The notes beneath the pieces are model-generated. The model was not told where the DNA came from and made no database searches. It saw nothing but the letters and a program-made list of their open reading frames with translations. Of a stretch of DNA of 64,000 bases, positions 51,365 to 59,029 are shown in pieces. Position 1 is the first letter of the stretch. Each line of letters starts with the position of its first letter. The DNA is from Desulfitobacterium hafniense DCB-2 (lineage in GTDB: Bacteria > Bacillota > Desulfitobacteriia > Desulfitobacteriales > Desulfitobacteriaceae), in the NCBI RefSeq assembly GCF_000021925.1, contig NC_011830.1, positions 1,078,501-1,142,500 on the forward strand. The letters run 5' to 3'. Both the position numbers and the translations under genes were made by a program.

Positions 51365-52165
51365 ATGAGCGGCCATTTAGCTAGCACTACAGAAACTCAG
51401 GTCATCAAAATTATAGGAACCGATAAAGAAGTGGTCAAAGAACTGGTTGCCATCGAAAAGGCCCTCACAGTCTTTATTAATGGTAAAGAATTTGCGACCA
51501 TGGTTTGTACGCCCACTCAAGAGAAGGAATTGGTCATAGGCTTTCTCGGTTCAGAAGGGATCATCGAAGATCCTGATCAGATAAAGAAGATTACCTTGGA
51601 TAAAAGGGAAGGACTTGTGTGGGTGGAAACGTCAGTGGAACAAACCCTTAGTGAAGACCTTTTTCTGAAACGTTATCTCACTTCTTGCTGTGGCAAAGGG
51701 AAAAGTGCTTTTTATTTTGCTAATGATGCCCGATTGGCTCAGAAAGTAGAGAGCCGGCACACCATTACCGCCCAGGAAGTCAGCCACTATATCAATTTGT
51801 TGGAAGACAATTCGGAACTGTTTCATCTTACCGGAGGAGTTCATGGGGGGGCTTTAGCTTCCCAAGGTTCCTTGGATTATTGTGCCGTGGATATCGGCAG
51901 GCACAATGTCCTGGATAAATTGTATGGACATGCTTTTCTCAATGGAACGGATATTTCCCAAAAAGTAATTGTCTTTAGTGGCCGGATTTCTTCGGAGATC
52001 CTGATCAAGGCAGCCAAGATGGGCTGCCCTATCCTCATTGGGGTATCAGCCCCTACCGATCTGGCCCTTAAGCTTGCGGAGGAACTGGGAGTCACTGTGC
52101 TCGGATTTGTCCGGGAAAACCGCATGAATATCTACACTCACTCTGAGCGGATTAAAGGCTGTTAA
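51365..52165 (+). CDS. fdhD: FdhD-family sulfurtransferase for formate dehydrogenase maturation
   Basis: 266 residues. The FdhD family passes sulfur from a cysteine desulfurase to the molybdenum cofactor of formate dehydrogenase. Visible are ELVIGFLGSEGII, LTGGVHGGALAS, AVDIGRHNVLDKLYG and ISSEILIKAAKMGCPILIGVSAPT. The usual active-site CxxC loop is altered to LTSCCGKGKS, with two adjacent Cys. No formate dehydrogenase gene is nearby; a cysteine-desulfurase-like gene lies 3.6 kb away. It has its own 5' region with a TATAAT near 51303-51308. Confidence 0.86.
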   Translation: MSGHLASTTETQVIKIIGTDKEVVKELVAIEKALTVFINGKEFATMVCTPTQEKELVIGFLGSEGIIEDPDQIKKITLDKREGLVWVETSVEQTLSEDLFLKRYLTSCCGKGKSAFYFANDARLAQKVESRHTITAQEVSHYINLLEDNSELFHLTGGVHGGALASQGSLDYCAVDIGRHNVLDKLYGHAFLNGTDISQKVIVFSGRISSEILIKAAKMGCPILIGVSAPTDLALKLAEELGVTVLGFVRENRMNIYTHSERIKGC

Positions 52166-52182
52166 TCCTTGGCACATGTTTA

Positions 52183-52228
52183 GAAGGCTCTAAAAGCTTC
52201 GTAATGCTTTTAGAGCCTTCATATTTCT
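52183..52228. terminator. Bidirectional terminator between fdhD and the HTH-cupin genes
   Basis: A perfect 15-bp stem GAAGGCTCTAAAAGC/GCTTTTAGAGCCTTC with an 8-base loop, then ATATTTCT. Confidence 0.8.
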
Positions 52229-52243
52229 ATAAAATACTGAGAA

Positions 52244-52789
52244 CTAAAAATGGAATCCTTCCGGCGGGGTGGCTATTACGATAAGTTTCAGTGGCACATC
52301 GGGTTTTTTATTATCCCAGTGCATAATCGAGGCATCGAAATATAAAGAATCCCCAGCCTTTAGCTGATAGTCCTCTTTACTTATGTTAAGCGAAGTTTCG
52401 CCTTCCAGAACATAGATTAATTCCACACCTTGGTGGGAATAGACGTTTTTATCCACAGCCGTTGAGTCCACAACAAAGGCACCCATAAGATTGGTTTTAG
52501 AATGATCAATCAGTAAGCGCCAATTTCTGCCTTCAGCAGGAATGTACTGCTGTTCATCTTTCTTAAGATAACTATAAATAATTTCTGTATCCGGATCCAA
52601 GAAGAAGGACTCCAGAGGGACACTGAGCGCTTGGGCAATTCTTTTAAGAGTGGCCAGGGAAGGGCTGACGATGTTCCTCTCAATCAAGCTGATATAGCCG
52701 TTGCTCAAATCCAATTGATCCGCCAATTGGGTGGTTGTAAGGTTGCGCCTTTTTCGTATGGCGCGTATGAATTCACCGACCTCAATCAA
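52244..52789 (-). CDS. XRE-type HTH-cupin transcriptional regulator 1
   Basis: 181 residues. The N-terminal XRE helix-turn-helix reads GEFIRAIRKRRNLTTTQLADQLDLSNGYISLIERN. The C-terminal cupin (about 105-178: VYSHQGVELIYVLEGETSLNISKEDYQLKAGDSLYF) is a small-molecule sensor fold as in PuuR/SinR-cupin regulators. A TTG start at 52789 follows AAGGGGG. It lies 14 bases after its paralogue, so they form an operon of two related regulators that might form heterodimers. Confidence 0.85.
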   Translation of the reverse strand: MIEVGEFIRAIRKRRNLTTTQLADQLDLSNGYISLIERNIVSPSLATLKRIAQALSVPLESFFLDPDTEIIYSYLKKDEQQYIPAEGRNWRLLIDHSKTNLMGAFVVDSTAVDKNVYSHQGVELIYVLEGETSLNISKEDYQLKAGDSLYFDASIMHWDNKKPDVPLKLIVIATPPEGFHF

Positions 52790-52803
52790 GAATTACCGCC
52801 CCC

Positions 52804-53343
52804 TTAGAAAATTTCAGGTGGAGTTGTGGCCACGAAAAGTTTAAGTTTTGACTTGGATTTGCGGCTTATCCAGTGAGGAACATTGCCATTAAAGAAGAGG
52901 GAATCTCCTTCAGTAAGGTAAAATTCCTTTTGAGCTACATTGAAGTGCATTTCTCCTTCTAAGACATAGATTAATTTAGTTCCGTGGTGAATAATAATCT
53001 CTTCTGAGAGATCGGCAACTTCAGCGATATAGGCACCGAGCTGATTCCTTTGACCGACATTATTGATTAAAAAGCGAAGAGTCATTCCTGGATTAATTTG
53101 AATGGTTCTCTGAGCTTCCGCAGGAATATGAGTTGAGGTGAATTGGGGGTTTACGAAAAAGGAAGAGATGGGGTATCCTAAAGCAGAGGCTATTTTTTCT
53201 AAGGTGATCAGGGAGGGGCTAGCCAGGTTCCTTTCAATTTGACTTAAATGACTTATCGTTAGTTCTGTCTTCTCAGCAACATCTTTTAGACTTAGTTTTT
53301 GGTTTTTGCGCATAAAACGGATTGCCGAACCTAAATCAGCCAA
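52804..53343 (-). CDS. XRE-type HTH-cupin transcriptional regulator 2
   Basis: 179 residues from a TTG start at 53343, seven bases after GGGGGAGGAA; the open frame runs 46 codons further upstream with no site and overlaps sfsA's promoter region. The start gives LADLGSAIRFMRKNQKLSLKDVAEKTELTISHLSQIERN, aligning with its downstream paralogue. The C-terminal cupin is HHGTKLIYVLEGEMHFNVAQKEFYLTEGDSLFFNG. The same unusual TTG start in both genes supports a duplication. Confidence 0.82.
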   Translation of the reverse strand: MADLGSAIRFMRKNQKLSLKDVAEKTELTISHLSQIERNLASPSLITLEKIASALGYPISSFFVNPQFTSTHIPAEAQRTIQINPGMTLRFLINNVGQRNQLGAYIAEVADLSEEIIIHHGTKLIYVLEGEMHFNVAQKEFYLTEGDSLFFNGNVPHWISRKSKSKLKLFVATTPPEIF

Positions 53344-53492
53344 AAAGATTCCTCCCCCAACATATAATTTTGTTAGGGACATTATAACTGATTTTGAGAA
53401 ATTATTGTAGTAGACAAGTAGTAGAATTGAAGAAAGATAAAGAATATTCACAAAAAGTTCAAAAATATCAACGGTATCCAATTAGGAGGATT

Positions 53493-54179
53493 ATGAAGTA
53501 CACCAATATCAGAGAAGGACAATTTCTTTCTCGTCCCAATCGGTTCATTGCTAAGGTGGAAATCGACGGTAAAGAGGAAATCTGTCATGTTAAAAATACA
53601 GGCCGCTGCAGGGAATTATTAATACCGGGAGTGACGGTTTTCCTTCAAGAAGCGGATTTTGAGCATCGGAAAACAAAATACGACCTGATCGGAGTTCGCA
53701 AAGGGAATAGGCTGATTAACATGGACAGTCAGGTGCCGAACAAGGTGTTTCGTGAATGGTTGGAGAAAGGGTATTTTCAGGAGCTTCAGCATATTAAGCA
53801 GGAGCAGACCTTTCGAAATTCGCGCTTTGATTTTTATCTGGAGGCAGGACAGAGAAAAATCTTTGTTGAAGTGAAAGGGGTAACCTTAGAGGAAGAGGGA
53901 GTTGCGCTCTTTCCCGATGCCCCCACAGAACGGGGGGTTAAGCACCTGCGCGAGTTGAGCCAGGCTGTGGCTGCAGGGTATGAAGCCTATGTGGTGTTCA
54001 TCATTCAAATGAAAGATATTCACTATTTCACCCCCAACATCAAGACCCACCAAGCCTTTGGGGATTCATTGATTCAGGCTGAAAAGCAGGGAGTAAAAAT
54101 TCTCGCTCTGGACTGCGAGGTCACGGAAGATTCTATAGAGGCTGGGGATTTTGTGACGGTCAAATTAGTTGAGGGTTAA
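53493..54179 (+). CDS. sfsA: SfsA (sugar fermentation stimulation protein) family nuclease-fold protein
   Basis: 228 residues from the ATG at 53493 after AGGAGG; 33 more codons are open upstream, without a site. FLSRPNRFIAKVEIDGKEEICHVKNTGRCRELLIPG is the family signature. The C-terminal half has a restriction-endonuclease-like core (RFDFYLEAGQRKIFVEVKGVTLEE), containing Asp and ExK. DNA-binding and nuclease roles have been suggested for the family, and none is settled. It is divergent from the HTH-cupin genes. Confidence 0.9.
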   Translation: MKYTNIREGQFLSRPNRFIAKVEIDGKEEICHVKNTGRCRELLIPGVTVFLQEADFEHRKTKYDLIGVRKGNRLINMDSQVPNKVFREWLEKGYFQELQHIKQEQTFRNSRFDFYLEAGQRKIFVEVKGVTLEEEGVALFPDAPTERGVKHLRELSQAVAAGYEAYVVFIIQMKDIHYFTPNIKTHQAFGDSLIQAEKQGVKILALDCEVTEDSIEAGDFVTVKLVEG

Positions 54180-54221
54180 AGCGAAAAGTCAATACTAAAT
54201 GCGGGAGCTTAATAGATAGTC

Positions 54222-54273
54222 AAAAATAGTACAGCCAGCAGATCGATTAAAGATTTGCTGGCTGTACTATTTT
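54222..54273. terminator. Bidirectional terminator between sfsA and the DegT aminotransferase
   Basis: An 18-bp stem AAAATAGTACAGCCAGCA/TGCTGGCTGTACTATTTT with a 15-base loop; A and T tracts form the outer pairs. Confidence 0.85.
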
Positions 54274-55441
54274 ATTTCCTATGTTTTTCAACAGCTTTAA
54301 TCACGTTCTCCGCCACGTATTCACAATCAGCGGAGGTCAGGATGGAATAGAGGGGTAGGGTGATTTCATTGGCATACTGGGCATAGGTATTGGGGTAATC
54401 CTGAATATCATAGCCCAACTCTTTGTAATAAGTAAACATGGGGATGGGAATATAGTGAACATTGGTGGCTATGCCCATTTCGGCCAGCTCTTGAATCACC
54501 CGATCCCGTTGCTCCTCGGTGAACCCTTGGATTCGCAAAGGATAGAGATGATAGGAGCTTTCCATGATATCATTTTCCAATAAGGGTAAGAGTGCCCACT
54601 CTTTTTCCGAGAGGATGGAATGATAGATGTGGGAGAGCTTCTTTCGCTGGCCGAGAATTTTATCATAGCGATCCAGTTGAACCAGGCCAATGGCAGCCCC
54701 AATATCGGTCATATTGCACTTCAATCCGTCAGTTAAGATATCGTAACGCCATGCTCCCGCTTTCATCTTGGATAGGGCATCCTTGGTTTGTCCATTCAAG
54801 GAACTGTACTTGAAGACCTGGGCTAAGTTTTCCCGATCACCGTTAAAGGTAATGGCTCCCCCTTCGGCGGTGGTCAAGTTCTTAACAGCATGGAAGGAGA
54901 AGACATGGAAATCAAATTGCGTTCCTACGGGAGCTCCCTTGTAGGCAGCGCCAATGGAGTGGGCGGAATCGGATATCAGCAGAATATCCTCCCGATTCTT
55001 TTCCCTTAGGATATTTCTGACCACGTCATAATCCATGGGAACACCGCCGATATCCACGGTGAGGATGACCTTGGTCTTATCAGAGATGGCATCGTATAGC
55101 TTTTCCTCATCCATAAAGAAGCTGTCTTTTTTCAGATCGATAAAGGTAGGTTTAATGCCGCGATGGAGGGCGGCATTGGCCGTAGCCACATAAGTATAGG
55201 GAGTTGTTAAAATTTCGGCCTCGCCCGAAATATTGAGTACTTTAAGTATAAGATCCAGCCCCTGAGAATTGCTGGCAAGGGCAACAGCATGATCTGCCTG
55301 GCAATACTCCTGGAGCTTCTCTTCCAGTAAATGAACCTTCGGGCCGCTGGTGATCCAGCCGGATTTGAGGACCTCCACGACAGCGTTGATTTCCAGGTCG
55401 GTTATATCAGGTGGTGAAAAAGGAATCATTCGATTATTCAT
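54272..55441 (-). CDS. DegT/DnrJ/EryC1/StrS-family aminotransferase
   Basis: 389 residues. PLP-dependent enzymes of this family aminate nucleotide sugars used for surface glycans or antibiotics. Visible are the N-terminal IPFSPPDITDLEINAVVEVLKSGWITSGPKV, SNSQGLDLILKVL, DSAHSIGAAYKG and the PLP Lys in FSFHAVKNLTTAEGGAI. A GGAGGT site precedes the ATG at 55441. No other sugar-nucleotide genes are adjacent, so the substrate cannot be assigned. It might modify glycans of surface or spore proteins, but this is speculative. Confidence 0.9.
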   Translation of the reverse strand: MNNRMIPFSPPDITDLEINAVVEVLKSGWITSGPKVHLLEEKLQEYCQADHAVALASNSQGLDLILKVLNISGEAEILTTPYTYVATANAALHRGIKPTFIDLKKDSFFMDEEKLYDAISDKTKVILTVDIGGVPMDYDVVRNILREKNREDILLISDSAHSIGAAYKGAPVGTQFDFHVFSFHAVKNLTTAEGGAITFNGDRENLAQVFKYSSLNGQTKDALSKMKAGAWRYDILTDGLKCNMTDIGAAIGLVQLDRYDKILGQRKKLSHIYHSILSEKEWALLPLLENDIMESSYHLYPLRIQGFTEEQRDRVIQELAEMGIATNVHYIPIPMFTYYKELGYDIQDYPNTYAQYANEITLPLYSILTSADCEYVAENVIKAVEKHRK

Positions 55442-55581
55442 TGTGTATCAACCTCCAAGACTTACTATACCACACAATTTTCCTGCGGCAAGCACCCTTG
55501 ATATTTTTTATTTAGAGAGCAACAGTGCTATTCTAAGAGAAAAAGTATTATTATATAGATAAAGTTTATACTTTTAAAGGC

Positions 55582-55702
55582 TAGTATTCTGTAACGCTTA
55601 AAACTCGCATTGCCCGGCGGGTCGTATGGCGATTGACGACAACGCAGTCATACGGAAATTTAACCGCCGGAAATGTGAAGAATTAGGTGTTACAGAGTAC
55701 TA
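55582..55702. repeat. 121-bp nested palindrome, MITE-like element
   Basis: Terminal inverted repeats TAGTATTCTGTAAC/GTTACAGAGTACTA (one mismatch in 14), then inner pairs CGCATT/AATGTG, CCGGCGG/CCGCCGG and CGTATG/CATACG around the core ATTGACGACAACGCAGTCA. The whole element can fold into one hairpin. It has no open frame. The core 19 bases recur at 11367-11385. It looks like a small mobile or structured repeat; a dispersed RNA element is the alternative. Confidence 0.65.
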
Positions 55703-55735
55703 AGCAATGAACCCGAAAAGGTGGTAGAAGAGCGT

Positions 55736-56884
55736 ATGATTTACTTTGATAATGCGGCAACAACTTGGCCCAAACCGGAATGCGTTTATGAGGCAGTGGA
55801 TCAATGCTTGCGCAACAAAGGAGCGAATCCCAGCCGCTCCGGTCATTTTATGGCCTTGCTTGCCGGGCAGATTGTCCTCAATGCCCGAGTGCAAATCGCC
55901 GAGTTTTTTAATATCTCTGACCCCTTGCAAGTGGTGTTTACTCCCAATGCCACCGAAGCTCTTAATATAGGCCTGAAAGGGCTATTAAAACCGGGAGACC
56001 ATGTGCTTACCAGCTCTCTTGAACATAATGCTGTAACCCGCCCCCTGGAAAAGCTGCGCAGCCAGGGTGTAGAGGTAACCAAGCTGCCGACATCTGTGCA
56101 GGAGGGATTGTATCCTGAGCAGGTGGCAGCAGCTATTCAGAACAATACCAAGCTCATCGTCCTCAGCCATGCTTCCAATGTGATGGGGTTAATTCAGCCT
56201 ATTGGTGAGATCGGCAGAATTGCCGGGGAAAAGGGTGTCCTTTTTATGGTGGATTCTGCCCAGACTGCAGGTTCCATGCCCATCGATGTTCAGGCTATGG
56301 GCATCGACCTTTTGGTATTTGCCGGGCATAAAGGGTTATTGGGGCCTCAAGGGACAGGCGGCTTGTATCTTCGTGAAGATTTGCGTCTCGATACCCTGAA
56401 GGAAGGAGGAACCGGAGCGAATTCAGAGGAACCCTTCCAGCCGGAAGAGAGCCCGGAGCGCTATGAGAGCGGAACCCTCAATACACCGGGAATTGCAGGT
56501 CTGGGAGCAGGTATAGAATTCATCAAGCAGGAAGGAATAGAGAAGATACGGGAAAAGGAAAGAACCCTCACCCGCCAGTTGATGCTGGGCTTAAGCGCAA
56601 TACCCGGCGTTATTCTTTATGGCCCTGACCCTTCTGTAGAAAGGGCGCCTGTCGTGTCTATTAACCTGGAGGGAAGGGAACCTTCGGAAGTTTCCTATCT
56701 CTTGGATAAGCTTTATGGAATCGCGTCAAGACCGGGCTTGCATTGTGCCCCCGATGCCCACAAAACCCTTGGTACCTTCCAACAAGGAACAGTTCGTTTA
56801 AGCTTAGGGTACTTTAATACCAGCCAAGAGGTGGAGGAGTGTCTGGATGCGGTTGCCGGACTCAGTTCCCCGAACAAGAAATAA
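55736..56884 (+). CDS. Class V aminotransferase, cysteine desulfurase-like (TIGR01977-type)
   Basis: 382 residues from the ATG at 55736 (MIYFDNAATTWPKP); a GTG five codons earlier is an alternative. Motifs are LTSSLEHNAVTRP, DSAQTAGSMPIDVQ, the PLP Lys in VFAGHKGLLGPQGTGGLYL, and the catalytic Cys in SRPGLHCAPDAHKTLG. It would remove sulfur from cysteine for FeS, tRNA or cofactor sulfuration. The nearby fdhD needs a cysteine desulfurase as sulfur donor, so a partnership is possible. It is an isolated gene without an iscU/sufU partner. Confidence 0.87.
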   Translation: MIYFDNAATTWPKPECVYEAVDQCLRNKGANPSRSGHFMALLAGQIVLNARVQIAEFFNISDPLQVVFTPNATEALNIGLKGLLKPGDHVLTSSLEHNAVTRPLEKLRSQGVEVTKLPTSVQEGLYPEQVAAAIQNNTKLIVLSHASNVMGLIQPIGEIGRIAGEKGVLFMVDSAQTAGSMPIDVQAMGIDLLVFAGHKGLLGPQGTGGLYLREDLRLDTLKEGGTGANSEEPFQPEESPERYESGTLNTPGIAGLGAGIEFIKQEGIEKIREKERTLTRQLMLGLSAIPGVILYGPDPSVERAPVVSINLEGREPSEVSYLLDKLYGIASRPGLHCAPDAHKTLGTFQQGTVRLSLGYFNTSQEVEECLDAVAGLSSPNKK

Positions 56885-57166
56885 AAGTTTTGTCAATATA
56901 TTCTAAATAGAATTTATAGATAGTGTAGAAAATAATATGAATTTTTGCTAAAATAATGTCATGCGAAGCTATCGGAGAGGCGGAAGATAATAGATTTTTG
57001 AAATCCGAATTCGCTAAGGGGGAAAATTTTTGAATGAATCAGATGGACAAGCGGTCTGACAGTTAGTTGGCTTGAGAGGTGCTAAGTCCTTCTCAAAGCT
57101 TGGACAGCCACCCTGATTGACTCAAAAAGGTGCCCCAGGTAAGCAAAATAGAGGAGGTAGAAAAAG
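56885..57166 (+). other. 282-base leader/intergenic region with likely RNA structure
   Basis: A possible promoter (TTGTCA-N17-TTTATA) lies near 56892-56920. The downstream part has hairpin-forming segments (GTCCTTCTCAAAGCTTGGAC; GAATCAGA with TCTGACAGTTAG) and GGGGGA runs. Some resemble parts of the c-di-AMP (ydaO) aptamer, including GAATCAGA paired with TCTGACAGTTAG, but the match is incomplete. I treat it as an unclassified structured leader. Confidence 0.35.
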
Positions 57167-57445
57167 ATGCAATCCAATGAAACGACGACTACTCAAGCAA
57201 ACCCCATTGATTTATCCGATGTTAAAGCAGCGCTTCTGATGGCGGTTGACCTCGGATACGAAGTCATTAAAGAAGTCGCCCAAAAGCCCATCGAAACCGG
57301 TGAGGATGTTGCTAAAAAGGCCTGTGAAGAAGGGAAAAAAGTTGTCGAAAAAGGGGTAGGAGCAGCAAAGGAACATCCGTTAGCAACCCTTCTGATTGCC
57401 TTTGGATTGGGTTTCCTCGTCGTAAAATTGCTGAAGAGGAAATAG
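57167..57445 (+). CDS. YqjD/DUF883-like membrane-anchored small protein
   Basis: 92 residues preceded by AGGAGGTAG. The first two thirds are a charged helix (EVIKEVAQKPIETGEDVAKKACEEGKKVVEKGVGAAKEHP). The C-terminus LATLLIAFGLGFLVVKLLKRK is a single tail-anchor helix with a basic end. The layout resembles YqjD/ElaB proteins, which in E. coli anchor ribosomes to the membrane in stationary phase. It is first of three small genes that follow a long leader. Confidence 0.65.
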   Translation: MQSNETTTTQANPIDLSDVKAALLMAVDLGYEVIKEVAQKPIETGEDVAKKACEEGKKVVEKGVGAAKEHPLATLLIAFGLGFLVVKLLKRK

Positions 57446-57448
57446 TCT

Positions 57449-57724
57449 ATGGAAGCACTAGCAGATATTGTCGTAAAATTCCTGGACTTACTTGAAGCAC
57501 AGTTTGCAGATTTCCGGGGAAAATTGTTTAAGATACTGATTGCGGTTGGGCTAATTGTCGTCGCTTTAGTATTGGCGATCACCGCTTTTATCATGTTTGT
57601 GTACGGTGTTTTCCTCGGTTTAAGTGTGCTTATGCCGTCTTACCTTGCTGCATTTGCAGTGGCCCTGGTAGCGATTATCCTGGGAGGGGGGTTGGTTCTT
57701 TGCGCAAAGAAAACAATGGCTTAA
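57449..57724 (+). CDS. YqjE/holin-like two-helix membrane protein
   Basis: 91 residues: an amphipathic N-terminal helix (VVKFLDLLEAQFADFRGKL) and two hydrophobic helices (LIVVALVLAITAFIMFVYGVFL, LAAFAVALVAIILGGGLVLC) with a basic tail KKTMA. This matches the phage-holin-like (YqjE) superfamily III. It starts four bases after the preceding stop. The arrangement mirrors the enteric yqjD-yqjE-yqjK order. Confidence 0.65.
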   Translation: MEALADIVVKFLDLLEAQFADFRGKLFKILIAVGLIVVALVLAITAFIMFVYGVFLGLSVLMPSYLAAFAVALVAIILGGGLVLCAKKTMA

Positions 57725-57912
57725 CTGTTGCTGAAGCAAAGCAGCAATTTAAACAGTCCGTGGCAAAGTTTCAACCTAAACGGATCATAACCGATAATCT
57801 TTGGCAATGTACACTGATCAGCTTCGTGGCAGGGATGGTTTCTGCCGACTCCAGGAAATCGCGGGAGAGCTTGGTTAGCCTAGCTGTCGCGGTAGTTAAA
57901 AAAGCTCTGTAA
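57700..57912 (+). CDS. Small protein of the YqjD/E-like operon
   Basis: 70 residues starting from a TTG at 57700, seven bases after GGGAGGGGGG; the start overlaps the preceding gene by 25 bases. The N-terminus is charged and helical (VAEAKQQFKQSVAKFQPK). A weak hydrophobic segment lies in the middle (WQCTLISFVAGMVSA), with a basic C-terminus KKAL. It could be a YqjK-like partner; no certain family. Confidence 0.5.
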   Translation: MRKENNGLTVAEAKQQFKQSVAKFQPKRIITDNLWQCTLISFVAGMVSADSRKSRESLVSLAVAVVKKAL

Positions 57913-57960
57913 TAGTCTCTTAATCATATTTAAAGATATGCTGAAGATAGTGAGTAACAT

Positions 57961-58006
57961 AAGAGGACCACAGCAGCCTAAAGGCTCCTTGTGGTCCTCT
58001 TTTCCT
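57961..58006 (+). terminator. Terminator of the small-protein operon
   Basis: AAGAGGACCAC/GTGGTCCTCTT, 11-bp stem with a short inner AGCC/GGCT hairpin, followed by TTCC. Confidence 0.75.
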
Positions 58007-58264
58007 ATTCTTAAATAGAAGAATGCCAATTGGGGGAGAGCGGGGATGAGCAGGTAGTTAAGATCTAAGTAATAAATAGTGGCTGAAAAGAGACTTCGTA
58101 CGTTTTTCGAAGTATATGTATACAGAATACATTATATTCCGACTATTGCCATTATTCTCAACCGAATGATAATATTATAAATATTATAACTAATAGTATA
58201 GACATCTTCAAGAAAAATAACGTTGCTTCTTTTGAGGTCATTAAAAATTATAGGGGGACATAAA

Positions 58265-58990
58265 GTGATTCTACTGGAAGGACTACATAAGCACTTTGGA
58301 CATTTGCATGTTCTAAAGGGGATTGATCTACAGGTTAAAACCGGAGAGAAGCTGGTTGTTATTGGTCCCAGCGGATCAGGTAAGAGTACCTTGATTCGCT
58401 GTATGAATCTTCTTGAGAAGCCTTCCTCCGGTAAAGTCGTTGTGGATGGGGTTGAGATCACCGCCCATAAAGCGCCTGTCGCCAAGGTTCGGCAATCTGT
58501 GGCCATGGTTTTCCAACAGTTTAATTTATATCCCCATAAGACGGTTCTGGAGAATTTAACCCTTGCGCCAACCTTGATTAAAGGAGTCTCTAAAGAAGAG
58601 GCAGAAGTGTCGGGAATGGCCATTCTTGAGCGTGTAGGCTTAAAGGTTAAGGCCAACGCTTATCCCTCTCAATTGTCAGGAGGGCAGCAACAACGGGTCG
58701 CTATCGCCAGGGCCCTGAATATGAAACCGAAGATCATGCTGTTTGATGAACCCACATCAGCTTTGGATCCGGAAATGATCCAAGAGGTTCTCGATGTGAT
58801 GGTGGATCTAGCTCATGAAGGAATTACCATGGTTGTTGTTACTCACGAGATGGGCTTTGCCCGTCAGGTAGCGGATCGGGTCTTGTTTATGGATGAGGGG
58901 GAGGTCCTTGAGACAGGCACTCCTGAACATTTCTTTACTAATCCTACCCACGAAAGGACAAAACTTTTCCTCAGCCGCATTCTGCGTTAA
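58265..58990 (+). CDS. glnQ: Polar amino-acid ABC transporter ATP-binding protein (GlnQ-like)
   Basis: 241 residues from a GTG at 58265, seven bases after AGGGGGA; 14 more codons are open upstream. Walker A GPSGSGKST, Q-loop QQFNLYPHKTVLENL, signature LSGGQQQRVAIARAL, Walker B MLFDEPTSALDPE and H-loop THEMGFAR are all intact. It powers the import system with the binding protein and two permeases that follow. The 5' region (58007-58264) contains a CTTCG...CGAAG hairpin near 58095-58113 and AT-rich promoter-like DNA; no riboswitch was recognised. Confidence 0.93.
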   Translation: MILLEGLHKHFGHLHVLKGIDLQVKTGEKLVVIGPSGSGKSTLIRCMNLLEKPSSGKVVVDGVEITAHKAPVAKVRQSVAMVFQQFNLYPHKTVLENLTLAPTLIKGVSKEEAEVSGMAILERVGLKVKANAYPSQLSGGQQQRVAIARALNMKPKIMLFDEPTSALDPEMIQEVLDVMVDLAHEGITMVVVTHEMGFARQVADRVLFMDEGEVLETGTPEHFFTNPTHERTKLFLSRILR

Positions 58991-59029
58991 TTTTCCCCAA
59001 AAATATATAAAAAAGTAGGAGGGAATTTT

